From the NCBI RefSeq assembly GCF_036320655.1, contig NZ_CP143258.1:992001-1056000 (forward strand): DNA of 64,000 nt. Reading direction: 5' to 3'. Below the pieces are notes generated by a model. That model worked only from the letters and a program-made list of their open reading frames with translations, was not told the DNA's origin and searched no databases. How positions within the stretch are numbered: the first letter of the stretch is position 1; each line of letters begins with the position of its first letter. Of this stretch, positions 1 to 8,418 are shown piece after piece. Both the position numbers and the translations under genes were made by a program. Source of the stretch: Porphyromonas pogonae (GTDB taxonomy: Bacteria; Bacteroidota; Bacteroidia; Bacteroidales; Porphyromonadaceae).

Positions 1-708
1 CTTATCCTTGGTCTTGTTATTTATTTTAACAAACACCACTCCGGAGTCTTTGGCCTATCATTAATAACAGGTTATGTATTCCTCGTGATTATTTGGGGAG
101 AATATATTGTTGAGACAATTAATCTGGTGCTCATTCGTAAGAAATTGAAGACTGAGCAGTGGATCCCTATATTAGATTCCTGCGGTAATGTTGTGGGTAG
201 AGTGTTTCGTTCCCAAGAAGCATTACATGTTGGTATTTTGCCTGTCGTCAGAGTAATAGTCGTGTCCAAGGGAATGATCTATCTTGTAAATCGTTGTGAA
301 GATGATTTGATCGAGGACGATTGCTACGATACTCCTTTCGTTTCGTGGGTAACGGGAAATAACAGTGCCTCCTGCATAGCTTTGGATATGGTGAAAAAGT
401 TTATTCCTGACTTCAAATCTGACGATTTACGCCCTATTGTAAAGTATAGACATACTACAAGCAATGGTGCGGCGGTAGCAGTCCAGCTTTTTTATTTCAA
501 TCTTTCTGATCCATCATTATTGAGTAATGCTGACTGTGAACCATTAGAGGCCAAGTGGTGGCCGGTAGATCAAATCATGCGACAACTTGACGGAACGCTA
601 TTTAGTAGTTATCTTCGCAGTGAAATGCCTTACCTTAAGCAGACCGTTCTGTTGGCTGAAAAGTTGAGGTTTAAGAGAAAAATAAAAAACAGTCAAAATT
701 CAGAATAA
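1..708 (+). CDS. C-terminal part of a membrane protein with a degenerate NUDIX-like domain (5' end outside window)
   Basis: The frame is open from the first base, so the gene begins upstream; a GTG at 85 is probably internal. The first ~40 visible residues are hydrophobic and look like the last transmembrane helix or helices (LILGLVIYF, then ITGYVFLVIIWGEY). About 165 residues follow that resemble a NUDIX fold: a GNVVGRVFRSQEA strand region, alternating beta strands and a closing EAKWWPVDQI segment. The catalytic Nudix box (GX5EX7REUXEEXGU) is not present, so hydrolase activity is doubtful and a sensory or binding role is more likely. It lies 9 bp upstream of the RsmI-like gene and probably shares its operon. 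The membrane family cannot be named from the visible part. Confidence 0.6.
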   Translation, partial: LILGLVIYFNKHHSGVFGLSLITGYVFLVIIWGEYIVETINLVLIRKKLKTEQWIPILDSCGNVVGRVFRSQEALHVGILPVVRVIVVSKGMIYLVNRCEDDLIEDDCYDTPFVSWVTGNNSASCIALDMVKKFIPDFKSDDLRPIVKYRHTTSNGAAVAVQLFYFNLSDPSLLSNADCEPLEAKWWPVDQIMRQLDGTLFSSYLRSEMPYLKQTVLLAEKLRFKRKIKNSQNSE

Positions 709-717
709 TATAATCGC

Positions 718-1428
718 ATGTCGGATAAGCCGCAATTAGTATTGATACCTGTACCCTTGGGAGAAGTTGATGCAGCAACATGTTTGCCTGTAGTCAACTT
801 GGAATATATCAATCATATCAATCATTACATTGTTGAAAACATAAGATCAGCACGAAGATTTTTAAAATCCGTCTGTCCCGATATATCTATTGACTCTCTT
901 ACTTTCTATGAACTCAACAAACATACTCGTTTTGAAGATATATCGGATTTCCTTTCACCCCTTTCCGAAGGGAAATCCGTAGGAGTTATTTCCGAAGCAG
1001 GATGCCCGGCCATAGCTGATCCGGGTGCAGATGTAGTAGCCATTGCCCAGGACAAAGGATATGAAGTATTACCATTAGTAGGACCTTCATCCATTATTTT
1101 ATCATTAATGACATCAGGTTTCAACGGTCAGCGATTTACATTTCTCGGCTATCTGCCCATAGATGAAAAGGCTCGTGCTTTGGCCATCAAAGAGGCCGAA
1201 AGCCGGCTATATGCCAAAAAGGAAACACAGATTTTCATAGAAACACCATATCGTAATGTAAAACTCGTGGAAGAGCTTATCCGCAATTGCAAGCCCTCTA
1301 CCAAGCTTTGTATAGCTTGTAATCTTACTTGTTCCGATGCTTATGCCCGTACCTTACCCCTAGCCAAATGGCGTAATAAGATACCGGATATTCATAAAAA
1401 GCCTGCTATATTTTTGCTTGGACTATGA
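718..1428 (+). CDS. RsmI-like tetrapyrrole-methylase-fold SAM methyltransferase
   Basis: Belongs to the tetrapyrrole methylase fold family that includes RsmI, the 2'-O-ribose methyltransferase of C1402 in 16S rRNA. The diagnostic SEAGCPAIADPG loop is at residues 92-103 (RsmI proper usually has SDAGTPAISDPG), followed by PLVGPSSIILSLMTSG, the usual second SAM-site segment. At 236 aa it is shorter than E. coli RsmI (about 286 aa), mainly at the N terminus where the canonical start motif is altered. It may therefore be the shorter RsmI paralogue common in Bacteroidota rather than true RsmI. Its stop overlaps the start of the next rRNA methyltransferase by 4 bp (ATGA), which indicates translational coupling and supports an RNA-modification role. 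Confidence 0.8.
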   Translation: MSDKPQLVLIPVPLGEVDAATCLPVVNLEYINHINHYIVENIRSARRFLKSVCPDISIDSLTFYELNKHTRFEDISDFLSPLSEGKSVGVISEAGCPAIADPGADVVAIAQDKGYEVLPLVGPSSIILSLMTSGFNGQRFTFLGYLPIDEKARALAIKEAESRLYAKKETQIFIETPYRNVKLVEELIRNCKPSTKLCIACNLTCSDAYARTLPLAKWRNKIPDIHKKPAIFLLGL

Positions 1429-2825
1429 TGCATGATTATAACTTTCCTCCCGAGTTTGTCACTCGCATGAGAGCATTACTAGGGGATGATGCAGAGTCTT
1501 TTTTCAATGCATTAGGTGAGGATGCTCCATCTTCTGTAAGATTCAATCCTGCTAAGGTTGTTACACCTTGTCTGTCCGATCATAAGCTTGTTCCCATACC
1601 TTGGTGTGACGGCGGATTCTATGTATCCCCACGCCCTAATTTTACACTTGATCCCTCATTTCATTCAGGTGCTTATTATGTCCAGGAAGCTTCCTCTATG
1701 CTTCTTGCCCAAGTACAATCTTTTTTACCTCAGCGTTCCCTCCTGGCATTGGACTTTTGTGCTGCTCCGGGAGGTAAGAGTACGTTGTTAAACCAAATAT
1801 TACCCTCCGATAGTATTCTCGTATGTAATGAAATCAATCATCATAGAGCCAATATTTTGTCCGAGAATATGCAGAAGTGGGGTAGTGATCGTATAATAGT
1901 TACAGAGAGTAATCCTATCGAATGGCGCAAGATGCACGACCTCTTCGACCTTATTTTGGTCGACGCTCCTTGTTCCGGCGAGGGCATGTTTCGTAAAGAT
2001 CCTGATGCTATTAGTCATTGGTCTACAGCCAATATTGCGCTTTGTGTGGAGCGCCAAAGAGAAATCTTGGATATGGCATGGAAGATGCTCAAGCCCGGTG
2101 GTCTGCTTGTTTATAGTACTTGCACTTATAATACCCAAGAAAATGAAGAGCAAATACAATATATGAAGGATCATTACGACCTCCAAGCACTCTCACTTGA
2201 GAATGCATATCTAAATGAGCATGCACTCTCTGCTTTCAGCCCTTACCCTTGTTATAGGATGATGCCGCATAAAGTATGTGGAGAGGGCCTGTTCATGTGC
2301 TTCATGCATAAGGATGGTGCGACCAATACTTCCATAAGAGCAGAGAAAAAGAAAACGAAAAATAAACCCTCGGCTTTCGCAAAAGAGTGCGACTTAGTCA
2401 AAGATTGGTTATTGTCGTCATGTAAGGACACTTATAAACTGGAATTATTCCCCAATAGCCTGATATACGCTTTGCCCCCTCAAATGTTACCTTTAGTGGC
2501 TGAGCTCAATCAATCCAAAATACGCATCCATTATGCCGGTATTGTAGTAGCCGAAGTCAAGGGGAGATCTCTCATCCCTACCCATAGTCTAGCTTTGAGT
2601 ACAAGCTTGAGACAAGAAGCATTTGTGCAGTATGCTGTAGACAAAGATAAAGCACTCAAGTTCCTGGCCAAGGAAGCCGTTACATTACCATCCACTGTGC
2701 CTCAGGGGTATATATTACTTTTATATGAAGGTGTGCCTATTGGTTTTGTTAAAAACCTAGGCAATAGATGCAATAGCCTCATGCCAAATGAGTGGCGTAT
2801 TAGAAATTTAGACTCTATGATTTAG
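1425..2825 (+). CDS. rsmF: RsmF-like rRNA m5C methyltransferase (NOL1/NOP2/Sun family)
   Basis: Predicted SAM-dependent cytosine-C5 RNA methyltransferase. The SAM-binding LDFCAAPGGKST motif is at residues 109-120, the DAPCSGEG motif at about 180-187 and STCTYNTQEN at about 231-240; the two cysteines of PCS and STCTY are the expected catalytic pair. The C-terminal ~150 residues (from ECDLVKDWLL onward) fit the extra RNA-binding domains of RsmF/YebU and of Gram-positive homologues. Length (466 aa) is normal for RsmF. The start overlaps the upstream methyltransferase by 4 bp. Family assignment is firm; the exact target base (C1407 for E. coli RsmF) is inferred. Confidence 0.88.
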   Translation: MMHDYNFPPEFVTRMRALLGDDAESFFNALGEDAPSSVRFNPAKVVTPCLSDHKLVPIPWCDGGFYVSPRPNFTLDPSFHSGAYYVQEASSMLLAQVQSFLPQRSLLALDFCAAPGGKSTLLNQILPSDSILVCNEINHHRANILSENMQKWGSDRIIVTESNPIEWRKMHDLFDLILVDAPCSGEGMFRKDPDAISHWSTANIALCVERQREILDMAWKMLKPGGLLVYSTCTYNTQENEEQIQYMKDHYDLQALSLENAYLNEHALSAFSPYPCYRMMPHKVCGEGLFMCFMHKDGATNTSIRAEKKKTKNKPSAFAKECDLVKDWLLSSCKDTYKLELFPNSLIYALPPQMLPLVAELNQSKIRIHYAGIVVAEVKGRSLIPTHSLALSTSLRQEAFVQYAVDKDKALKFLAKEAVTLPSTVPQGYILLLYEGVPIGFVKNLGNRCNSLMPNEWRIRNLDSMI

Positions 2826-2947
2826 ATTATATTATATGGAAGAATGAGCTTTAAAATATTACATTGTGTAAGATTTTACGAGCATGTATTAGTTGTTTTT
2901 ATATCAAATAAATTACCTTTGTTAAGGAAGATAGTCTCTATTTTTTT

Positions 2948-3769
2948 ATGAACGAATCGCTTGAAATCAATATTGCTGATATAATTAAACGGAAGAGTGG
3001 AAGAAATCTTCCGCAATGGCAAACACGCTTAATAGAGCGTTTGATTCACCAGGATGAAATCAATTATATATTACGAACCTATGGGCATTTGGATGGGGTG
3101 CAATTTATGGAAGCCCTTATCGAATACTTTCAGGTTGATATAGGATGGGAGCGTGAAGATCGCTTGCCCACCTCTCACGGGCGTTACATATTTGCATGCA
3201 ATCATCCTTTGGGAGCTTTCGATGGTATCTGCTTGTCTTATTTGCTTGGTCGTAAGTATGGGGATGTACGCTATGTTGTCAACGACTTACTCTTTCATTT
3301 AAAACCCTTGCAGTCTATCTTTGTTCCGGTCAATAAGCTGGGGGCTCAAAAGAGAGAATCCATTCAGCGCATGCATGAAGTTTTGATGGGAGATTTGCCT
3401 GTGGGCACTTTCCCGGCCGGTATTTGTTCTCGTTTTATCAATGGACGCATACAGGATATGGCTTGGCAAAAGAGTTTTGTCAATCACGCTATTACCTACC
3501 GTAGAGATATAGTGCCTCTACATTTTGTGGGGCGCAATAGTATTCACTTCTATCAAATAGAATTAATAAGGAAGTTATTCAGCCTTAAATTCAATGTAGG
3601 GTCAGCATTATTGCCTGATGAGATGTTTAGGAGTAAACGAAAAAATTATAAAGTCATTGTAGGTGAACCCATTCCATGGCAAAGTCTCAAGGAAAGCGGA
3701 GAGAAACCTATCGATATTGCAGCCCGAATAAGAGATATAAGCTACAAGCTAAGGACTCAATCAAAATAA
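2948..3769 (+). CDS. glsA: PlsC-like O-acyltransferase, probable GlsA-type glycine-lipid enzyme
   Basis: A lysophospholipid-acyltransferase (PlsC/LPLAT) fold protein of 273 aa. The catalytic HX4D motif is HPLGAFD at residues 86-92 and the substrate-site FPEG motif appears as FPAG at about 155-158. It lies 6 bp upstream of a GNAT N-acyltransferase of the OlsB/GlsB type. In Bacteroides such a pair makes glycine lipids (N-acylation of an amino acid, then O-acylation), so this gene is assigned the second step. That is inference from pairing and family: an ordinary glycerolipid acyltransferase cannot be excluded, although those normally lack the long N-terminal extension seen here (residues 1-70). 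It probably acts at the inner face of the cytoplasmic membrane. Confidence 0.7.
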   Translation: MNESLEINIADIIKRKSGRNLPQWQTRLIERLIHQDEINYILRTYGHLDGVQFMEALIEYFQVDIGWEREDRLPTSHGRYIFACNHPLGAFDGICLSYLLGRKYGDVRYVVNDLLFHLKPLQSIFVPVNKLGAQKRESIQRMHEVLMGDLPVGTFPAGICSRFINGRIQDMAWQKSFVNHAITYRRDIVPLHFVGRNSIHFYQIELIRKLFSLKFNVGSALLPDEMFRSKRKNYKVIVGEPIPWQSLKESGEKPIDIAARIRDISYKLRTQSK

Positions 3770-3775
3770 TAGATT

Positions 3776-4774
3776 ATGTTACAGCAGGAACCTATCAGAG
3801 AGTGTGTCGATATAGATTTGATCAAAAAGGAGCTTACACCTGATCGTCTATTAAGAAGGACCAACAAAGCCGGCAATGAGATATATGTATTCAGAGCTGA
3901 TGAAGCGCCACATACCATGCAAGAGATAGGTCGCTTGCGCGAAGAAGCTTTCCGCTTTTACGGGGGCGGTACCGGCAAAGCTGTGGATATAGATGAGTTT
4001 GATACGGATCCTCAAGGATATTCTCAGCTTATAGTGTGGGATCCTTCTGAGCAAGCCATTCTTGGAGGTTATCGCTTTATATATGGTTCCGAGGTTGAGA
4101 TCGATTCATCGGGTAGGCCCAAGTTGGCCACTGCAGAGATGTTCGATTTCAGCGAACAATTTATGCAAGACTACCTGCCTTATACGGTGGAGTTGGGGCG
4201 CTCATTTGTTTCGTTGCCTTATCAGTCATCTCGCATGGGAGCAAAATCCATGTTTGCTCTGGACAATCTGTGGGATGGTATCGGGGCTCTTACGGTATTG
4301 GATCCCGGTGTCAAGTATTTCTATGGTAAAGTTACTATGTACCGTGATTACAACCGCTATGCCCGCAATCTTATCCTCCATTTCCTCCAGAAGCATTTTG
4401 ACGATCCTGAGAGGCTTGTTGTACCCAAAGAGCCATTACCTATCGAAGTGGATGAAGAGCAAATGAAGCAACTGTTTCCGTCAGACAACTTCAAACAAAA
4501 CTACAGAGTTCTCAATCATGAGGTGCGAGCTCTTGGTATCAATATACCTCCTTTAGTCAATGCGTATATGTCCCTGTCTCCTGAGATGAGGGCATTCGGC
4601 ACTGCTATAAATACAGAGTTTGGGGGTGTGGAAGAGACAGGTATACTCATAGCTGTAGATAAAATATTAGAAGAGAAGAAGCAACGACACATCCTTTCAT
4701 TCAAGATATCCAAAAGAAAAAGGCTGGAATTATGGCGTCGCATATTGAGAAGGGTCAGGCTGGCGAAGAAGTAG
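3776..4774 (+). CDS. glsB: GNAT-type N-acyltransferase, probable GlsB (amino-acid lipid synthesis)
   Basis: 332-aa protein of the hemolysin/OlsB-like acyltransferase family (Acetyltransf_5), which uses acyl-ACP to N-acylate ornithine or glycine. Visible hallmarks are an N-terminal GNAT-like core (EIGRLREEAFRFYGGGTGK, then ILGGYRFIYG), an ELGRSFV segment and a conserved LWDGIGALTVLDPGVKYFYG block. Paired with the PlsC-like gene 6 bp upstream, it would make the first intermediate of glycine lipids or serine-glycine lipodipeptides, which are membrane lipids of Bacteroidales. The 3' end overlaps yraN by 43 bp in another frame. Confidence 0.75.
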   Translation: MLQQEPIRECVDIDLIKKELTPDRLLRRTNKAGNEIYVFRADEAPHTMQEIGRLREEAFRFYGGGTGKAVDIDEFDTDPQGYSQLIVWDPSEQAILGGYRFIYGSEVEIDSSGRPKLATAEMFDFSEQFMQDYLPYTVELGRSFVSLPYQSSRMGAKSMFALDNLWDGIGALTVLDPGVKYFYGKVTMYRDYNRYARNLILHFLQKHFDDPERLVVPKEPLPIEVDEEQMKQLFPSDNFKQNYRVLNHEVRALGINIPPLVNAYMSLSPEMRAFGTAINTEFGGVEETGILIAVDKILEEKKQRHILSFKISKRKRLELWRRILRRVRLAKK

Positions 4775-5130
4775 CGTGTAGGCTATTGGAGTCCAAGGGA
4801 TATACTATCTTGGAGCGCAACTGGCGATATAGACACAAAGAGGTCGATATCATTGCTTCCAATGAGCGAGAGGTAGTGATTGTAGAAGTCAAAACACGTG
4901 CTATGGACTCTCTGGTTGCTCCTCGTGAGAGCGTCCTGTATGATAAGATACACAATCTTGTACTTGCTGCCGACCATTATATCAAGCAACATAGCTTATT
5001 GCTCCCCGTACGATTTGATATTATTGCTGTAGAGACAGAGCTTGATGGAACCTTCACCACAGAGCACATAGAGCATGCCTTTGTAGCACCTCTCATGAGC
5101 CGTCGTCCTTACCCCAAGAAAAGGCGCTGA
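4732..5130 (+). CDS. yraN: YraN/UPF0102 family nuclease-like protein
   Basis: 132-aa member of the UPF0102 (YraN) family, whose fold is that of PD-(D/E)XK nucleases and archaeal Holliday-junction resolvases. The family core is visible: an N-terminal G-x-x-GE-x-A helix (KGQAGEEVACRLL), NWRYRHKEVDIIA with the metal-binding EVD at about 37-39, and VVIVEVKTR at about 48-56 supplying the E-x-K pair. Biological function is not established; the family often sits near rnhB or DNA-maintenance genes. The start lies inside the upstream GNAT gene in another frame; no later ATG would retain the conserved N-terminal helix. Confidence 0.85.
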   Translation: MASHIEKGQAGEEVACRLLESKGYTILERNWRYRHKEVDIIASNEREVVIVEVKTRAMDSLVAPRESVLYDKIHNLVLAADHYIKQHSLLLPVRFDIIAVETELDGTFTTEHIEHAFVAPLMSRRPYPKKRR

Positions 5131-5177
5131 TCCCTCACATTCTTATCTCTATTTTTACGAAAAAATATTCTGCAAAA

Positions 5178-5265
5178 TCAACCTTTGAAATTGACCTTGT
5201 CAAACTTTGAGATCAAGCATGTCAAAGCTTGAGATTGATCTTGTCAAATTTTGAGATTGATTATC
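5178..5265. repeat. 22-bp pitch palindrome array, TCAAnnnTTGA type (4 units)
   Basis: Four units start at 5178, 5200, 5222 and 5244, exactly 22 bp apart. Each begins with an 11-bp palindromic core: TCAACCTTTGA, TCAAACTTTGA, TCAAAGCTTGA, TCAAATTTTGA. The wider consensus across units 2-4 is TGTCAAAnnTTGAGAT. The pitch matches the TARYTA arrays elsewhere in the window although the sequence differs. The 22-bp spacing would put sites on nearly the same DNA face, as expected for cooperative protein binding; no binding protein is known. Confidence 0.85.
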
Positions 5266-5382
5266 TCGATTTTTATATTCATCAAATTGCCCCCTCAGAG
5301 CTTATTGATCAAAGCCTATTCACTGCTCTAAATATCTCAGTAATATTTACCATATAGCAATCAATTAGGTGTGAACCTTATT

Positions 5383-5414
5383 TTTGTTTTAAGGATAATT
5401 TAGTTGTACTTTTG
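5383..5414 (+). promoter_or_regulatory. Bacteroidota-type promoter upstream of the TonB receptor
   Basis: TTTG (5383-5386) is followed 20 bp later by TACTTTTG (5407-5414), a full match to the -33/-7 consensus TTTG-N19/21-TAnnTTTG. It points at the TonB receptor 460 bp downstream; a MITE now separates the two. A start near 5421 would give a long leader with the AATGTCTC/GAGACATT inverted repeat and a 14-codon ORF at 5454. Confidence 0.65.
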
Positions 5415-5572
5415 TTCCCTTAAATTGATAAATATCGGAGTCAGGAGATATTAATGTCTCGAGAGACATTATTTACAAGTCGATCCTCTGTTTTGAGGTA
5501 AAACGAATTTTTTATGAAGGAATGTCTTTGTGCATCCTTATAATGATGTATACCCCATGCGGCATATATATG

Positions 5573-5759
5573 GAGCCTGTTGCAAAAGTCAACAGTCTCG
5601 TGGATTTTGGAGGCAAAACCGACAAAAGACACTTTGACCGGGCAGAGAGGGTAAAGTGCAAGGCGCTAAGAGTGAGCACACAGGGAGTTTACTTCCGGTA
5701 AATGACCAAGTGCGAATCTCGCAAGCAACGCAGCAATTTGCCTGCTATGCAACAGTCTA
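5573..5759. mobile_element. 187-bp MITE, copy 1
   Basis: Non-autonomous element, near-identical to the copies at 19648-19834 and 60755-60941. Terminal inverted repeats are about 11 bp (GAGMCTGTTGC and GCAACAGTCTA here; GAGACTGTTGC/GCAACGGTCTC in copy 2). The direct repeat ATATG flanks it at 5568-5572 and 5760-5764, a 5-bp target duplication. The left end also folds on itself, since CAACAGTCTC follows GAGCCTGTTG within 20 bp. No transposase is encoded; the parent element is not in this window. Confidence 0.9.
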
Positions 5760-5876
5760 ATATGGTTTATGTGCATGCTTTATTCCCAAACCCTCCAATA
5801 TGCTATTAGTTCAGTTGTAGCTCTTTTGCTATTCAAAAAACCAATGCGCCTTACTTTAATTTATTTATAATAATCT

Positions 5877-8153
5877 ATGAAAGAAAAAATTTTTACATTT
5901 TGTGTCTGTTGTTTTGCCACATCGGGCTTTGCTTTGGCTCAACAATCTTTGCAAGATACTATTCATCTCAAAGAAGTCACTGTTACTTCTGACAAAATCT
6001 CACCTTCTACCGGTACAAGTAAAGTAGCTGCTCCGGTGAAAGAGATACCCATAGCCATAACCTCAGTAAGTAATGTGCAGATACATGATCTTAATTTTAC
6101 CAATTTGGTGCAGGCCACGCGCAATGTCCCGGGAGTAAGACCCATGCGTACTTATGGTGCATTTCAGCGTTTTTATATGAGAGGTTTTTCCAATTTCGTT
6201 GTACTCAATGATGGGATGAGAGATGAGCGTCATACCTTATACTCCTCAGCTCCCTCTAGCACGTTGGCTTCCGTAGAGAGAATTGAAGTCCTCAAGGGTG
6301 CATCTTCACTTACTGTAGGTCACTCTGCTCTTGGAGGTGTAATCAATGTGATACATAAGAAACCTACATCACAAACTCATGCCAATGCCAGTGCTTCTAT
6401 TGGGAGCTGGGGTACATACAGTGTGGCTGCCGGTGCCGGGGGAGCTATTACAGACAAGTTGCTTTTTCGTGCTGATGTGTCAGCCGGTTATGGAGAGGGC
6501 TGGCGTCATACACAAGAGAGGTTTTTCAATGCATATCTCGCATTGGATTATAAAATCAATACTCGTAATCTGCTGAGCTTTTCTGTCAATACCAATGATG
6601 ATATGTATCGAGGTGATTACGGGCAACCTCATTTGTCACACGATGTATATGATATGGCGGGTAAGTTAGCTTTTAGAAAAGGGGATTTGCCCGCAGCTCC
6701 GGGTAGGCGCACAATCTATTCGGATCCCAAAGATCACCTTGGACATAAAAATGTGACAACTATGGCAAAGTGGACACATCACTTTGATAATCCTGACTGG
6801 GTACTTACAGAGTACTGCTCGTTTTTTCATGATGATATTGACTACTATGCTTCTGAGTCGCTCAAATACCTTACTTCCGACAAACCGATATATAAGCATT
6901 ACTACCTCAATAAAGACAAGAAAGTGTACATCTCTCTGGACTCCATAGAGCGTGGTGGTTTTAATTTTGCTTATAAAACCGAGCTTGTTCAGAATCAGTT
7001 GGAACTTGCCGGTAAAGCCAAGTGGGGTGCTACGGTACACAATTTGTTGGGAGGATATGCTTTTTCTTATATTTATATCCCTCGTTACAAAGCTTCGTAT
7101 GCGACAGATGCATCAGGCCCCGGGAAATATGCTCACCTGCCTCTTGTAAATCCCGAGCTTAATCAGGGCTTCATACACATGCCTCATACTTCTGTGAGGC
7201 TCGATCGTGAATATATTCATGGCTTATATTTACAGGATTATATGCGTTGGGGTAAATTGGCTGTTCTTGGAGGCTTGAGGGTCGATTTTTACAATCGTAT
7301 CGCTCGTTTAGCTAAAACGGAGGATAAGAAAATTCTGTCCAAGGGCCCTCAAGATCATACTCACAATACGGCTTTGAGTTATCGTATAGGGCTGCTTTAT
7401 GATATAACGTCTGATTTTAATGTGTATGCTTCCACCTCCAATTTCTTTAAACCCACGCGAGTGGCTGCTGCTCAGGATTACGTTTACATAGATAATAAAG
7501 GTAAAGTGATAGACCCAAGTGGCAAGAATGTATTCAAGCCTGAGTCAGCTGTGCAGTATGAAGTGGGAGCTCACTACGCAAAAGGCACTAAATTTCAGGC
7601 CAACTTTGCAACATATTATATACTCAAAGACAATATGGTAGTCAATCTCGGTAAGACTGCCGATGGCAAGCGTGTCTCCGGACAGGTGGGTAGAGCTGAA
7701 TCCAAGGGTGTAGAGTTTGATTTGACTTATGCTCCTTGTGAGGCATTGGAGTTTAATGCGGGTTATGCCCTTACTGTTGCTAAGTTGAAGTCGTATGTTC
7801 GTAATGACTATGCTGAAAATGTATCGGCCGGAAATTATCTCGACCGTGTCCCCAAAAACACAGCTTTTGGTTGGGCCTTTTACAATCTGCCATTATGCAA
7901 GATTAGTAAGATAAGAATGGGATGCGGAGTAGAATATTCGGATAAAGTATATGCTGATGTATCCAATACACTCCACTTCCCAGCCTACACTCTTATGCAT
8001 GCCATGGTCAATTACAAAAGAGATAATTGGAAATTACAGCTGAATGTCAATAACATTTTTGACAAAACGTATTACGTGACTTCCGTAAACTCTACCGGAT
8101 TTATACCTGAGCCCGGACGTAATTTCACAGTATCTGCATCTTACGAATTCTAA
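5877..8153 (+). CDS. TonB-dependent siderophore-type outer-membrane receptor
   Basis: 758-aa outer-membrane receptor for TonB-driven uptake. A signal peptide spans residues 1-21 (MKEKIFTFCVCCFATSGFALA), and a TonB-box-like stretch LKEVTVTS follows near residue 31. The plug domain covers about 45-155 with ERIEVLKGASSLTVG and ALGGVINVIHKKP, typical of FhuA/FpvA-like siderophore receptors. The rest is a beta barrel ending in NNIFDKTYYV and an aromatic-terminated last strand (ASYEF). The substrate is probably a ferric siderophore, possibly scavenged, but cannot be read from sequence. No synthesis or TonB genes are adjacent. A MITE lies between the gene and its most convincing upstream promoter. 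Confidence 0.88.
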   Translation: MKEKIFTFCVCCFATSGFALAQQSLQDTIHLKEVTVTSDKISPSTGTSKVAAPVKEIPIAITSVSNVQIHDLNFTNLVQATRNVPGVRPMRTYGAFQRFYMRGFSNFVVLNDGMRDERHTLYSSAPSSTLASVERIEVLKGASSLTVGHSALGGVINVIHKKPTSQTHANASASIGSWGTYSVAAGAGGAITDKLLFRADVSAGYGEGWRHTQERFFNAYLALDYKINTRNLLSFSVNTNDDMYRGDYGQPHLSHDVYDMAGKLAFRKGDLPAAPGRRTIYSDPKDHLGHKNVTTMAKWTHHFDNPDWVLTEYCSFFHDDIDYYASESLKYLTSDKPIYKHYYLNKDKKVYISLDSIERGGFNFAYKTELVQNQLELAGKAKWGATVHNLLGGYAFSYIYIPRYKASYATDASGPGKYAHLPLVNPELNQGFIHMPHTSVRLDREYIHGLYLQDYMRWGKLAVLGGLRVDFYNRIARLAKTEDKKILSKGPQDHTHNTALSYRIGLLYDITSDFNVYASTSNFFKPTRVAAAQDYVYIDNKGKVIDPSGKNVFKPESAVQYEVGAHYAKGTKFQANFATYYILKDNMVVNLGKTADGKRVSGQVGRAESKGVEFDLTYAPCEALEFNAGYALTVAKLKSYVRNDYAENVSAGNYLDRVPKNTAFGWAFYNLPLCKISKIRMGCGVEYSDKVYADVSNTLHFPAYTLMHAMVNYKRDNWKLQLNVNNIFDKTYYVTSVNSTGFIPEPGRNFTVSASYEF

Positions 8154-8350
8154 GATGTATTTGTATCTCAGGGATGCGCTACAACACTCCTATTGTGGCG
8201 CATTCCTTTGTTGAGTATGCAGTGGTAAAGCCCCTGTTTGCTCTCAAGAAGTTGATGCCTCAAGCAGCTTTCCGTCCTTTGCTAATCCAAATATTTATGA
8301 CTTATGGAGGAGGCAATTATATCTGTGGTGTAAAAAATAATTCATTCTTA

Positions 8351-8380
8351 TTGTTTTTTACAAAAAAGCTATTACCTTTG
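8351..8380 (+). promoter_or_regulatory. Promoter of tRNA-Pro
   Basis: TTG at 8351 and TACCTTTG at 8373-8380, 19 bp apart, fit the Bacteroidota -33/-7 consensus. Transcription would begin near 8387, about 32 nt before the tRNA. Confidence 0.6.
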
Positions 8381-8418
8381 CATCACCTTAACGAACGGGA
8401 AAGTTCGGAAGAGGTAAT

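Larger units (their letters stand above)
5131..5876. other. Gene-free stretch with palindrome array, promoter and MITE
   Basis: This 746-bp gap contains, in order, a four-unit 22-bp array (5178-5265), a well-formed promoter (5383-5414), a leader with an 8-bp inverted repeat around a GA centre (5453-5470), and a 187-bp MITE (5573-5759). No protein gene is supported; the minus-strand ORF at 5441-5632 runs into the MITE and has no family features. Confidence 0.7.
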
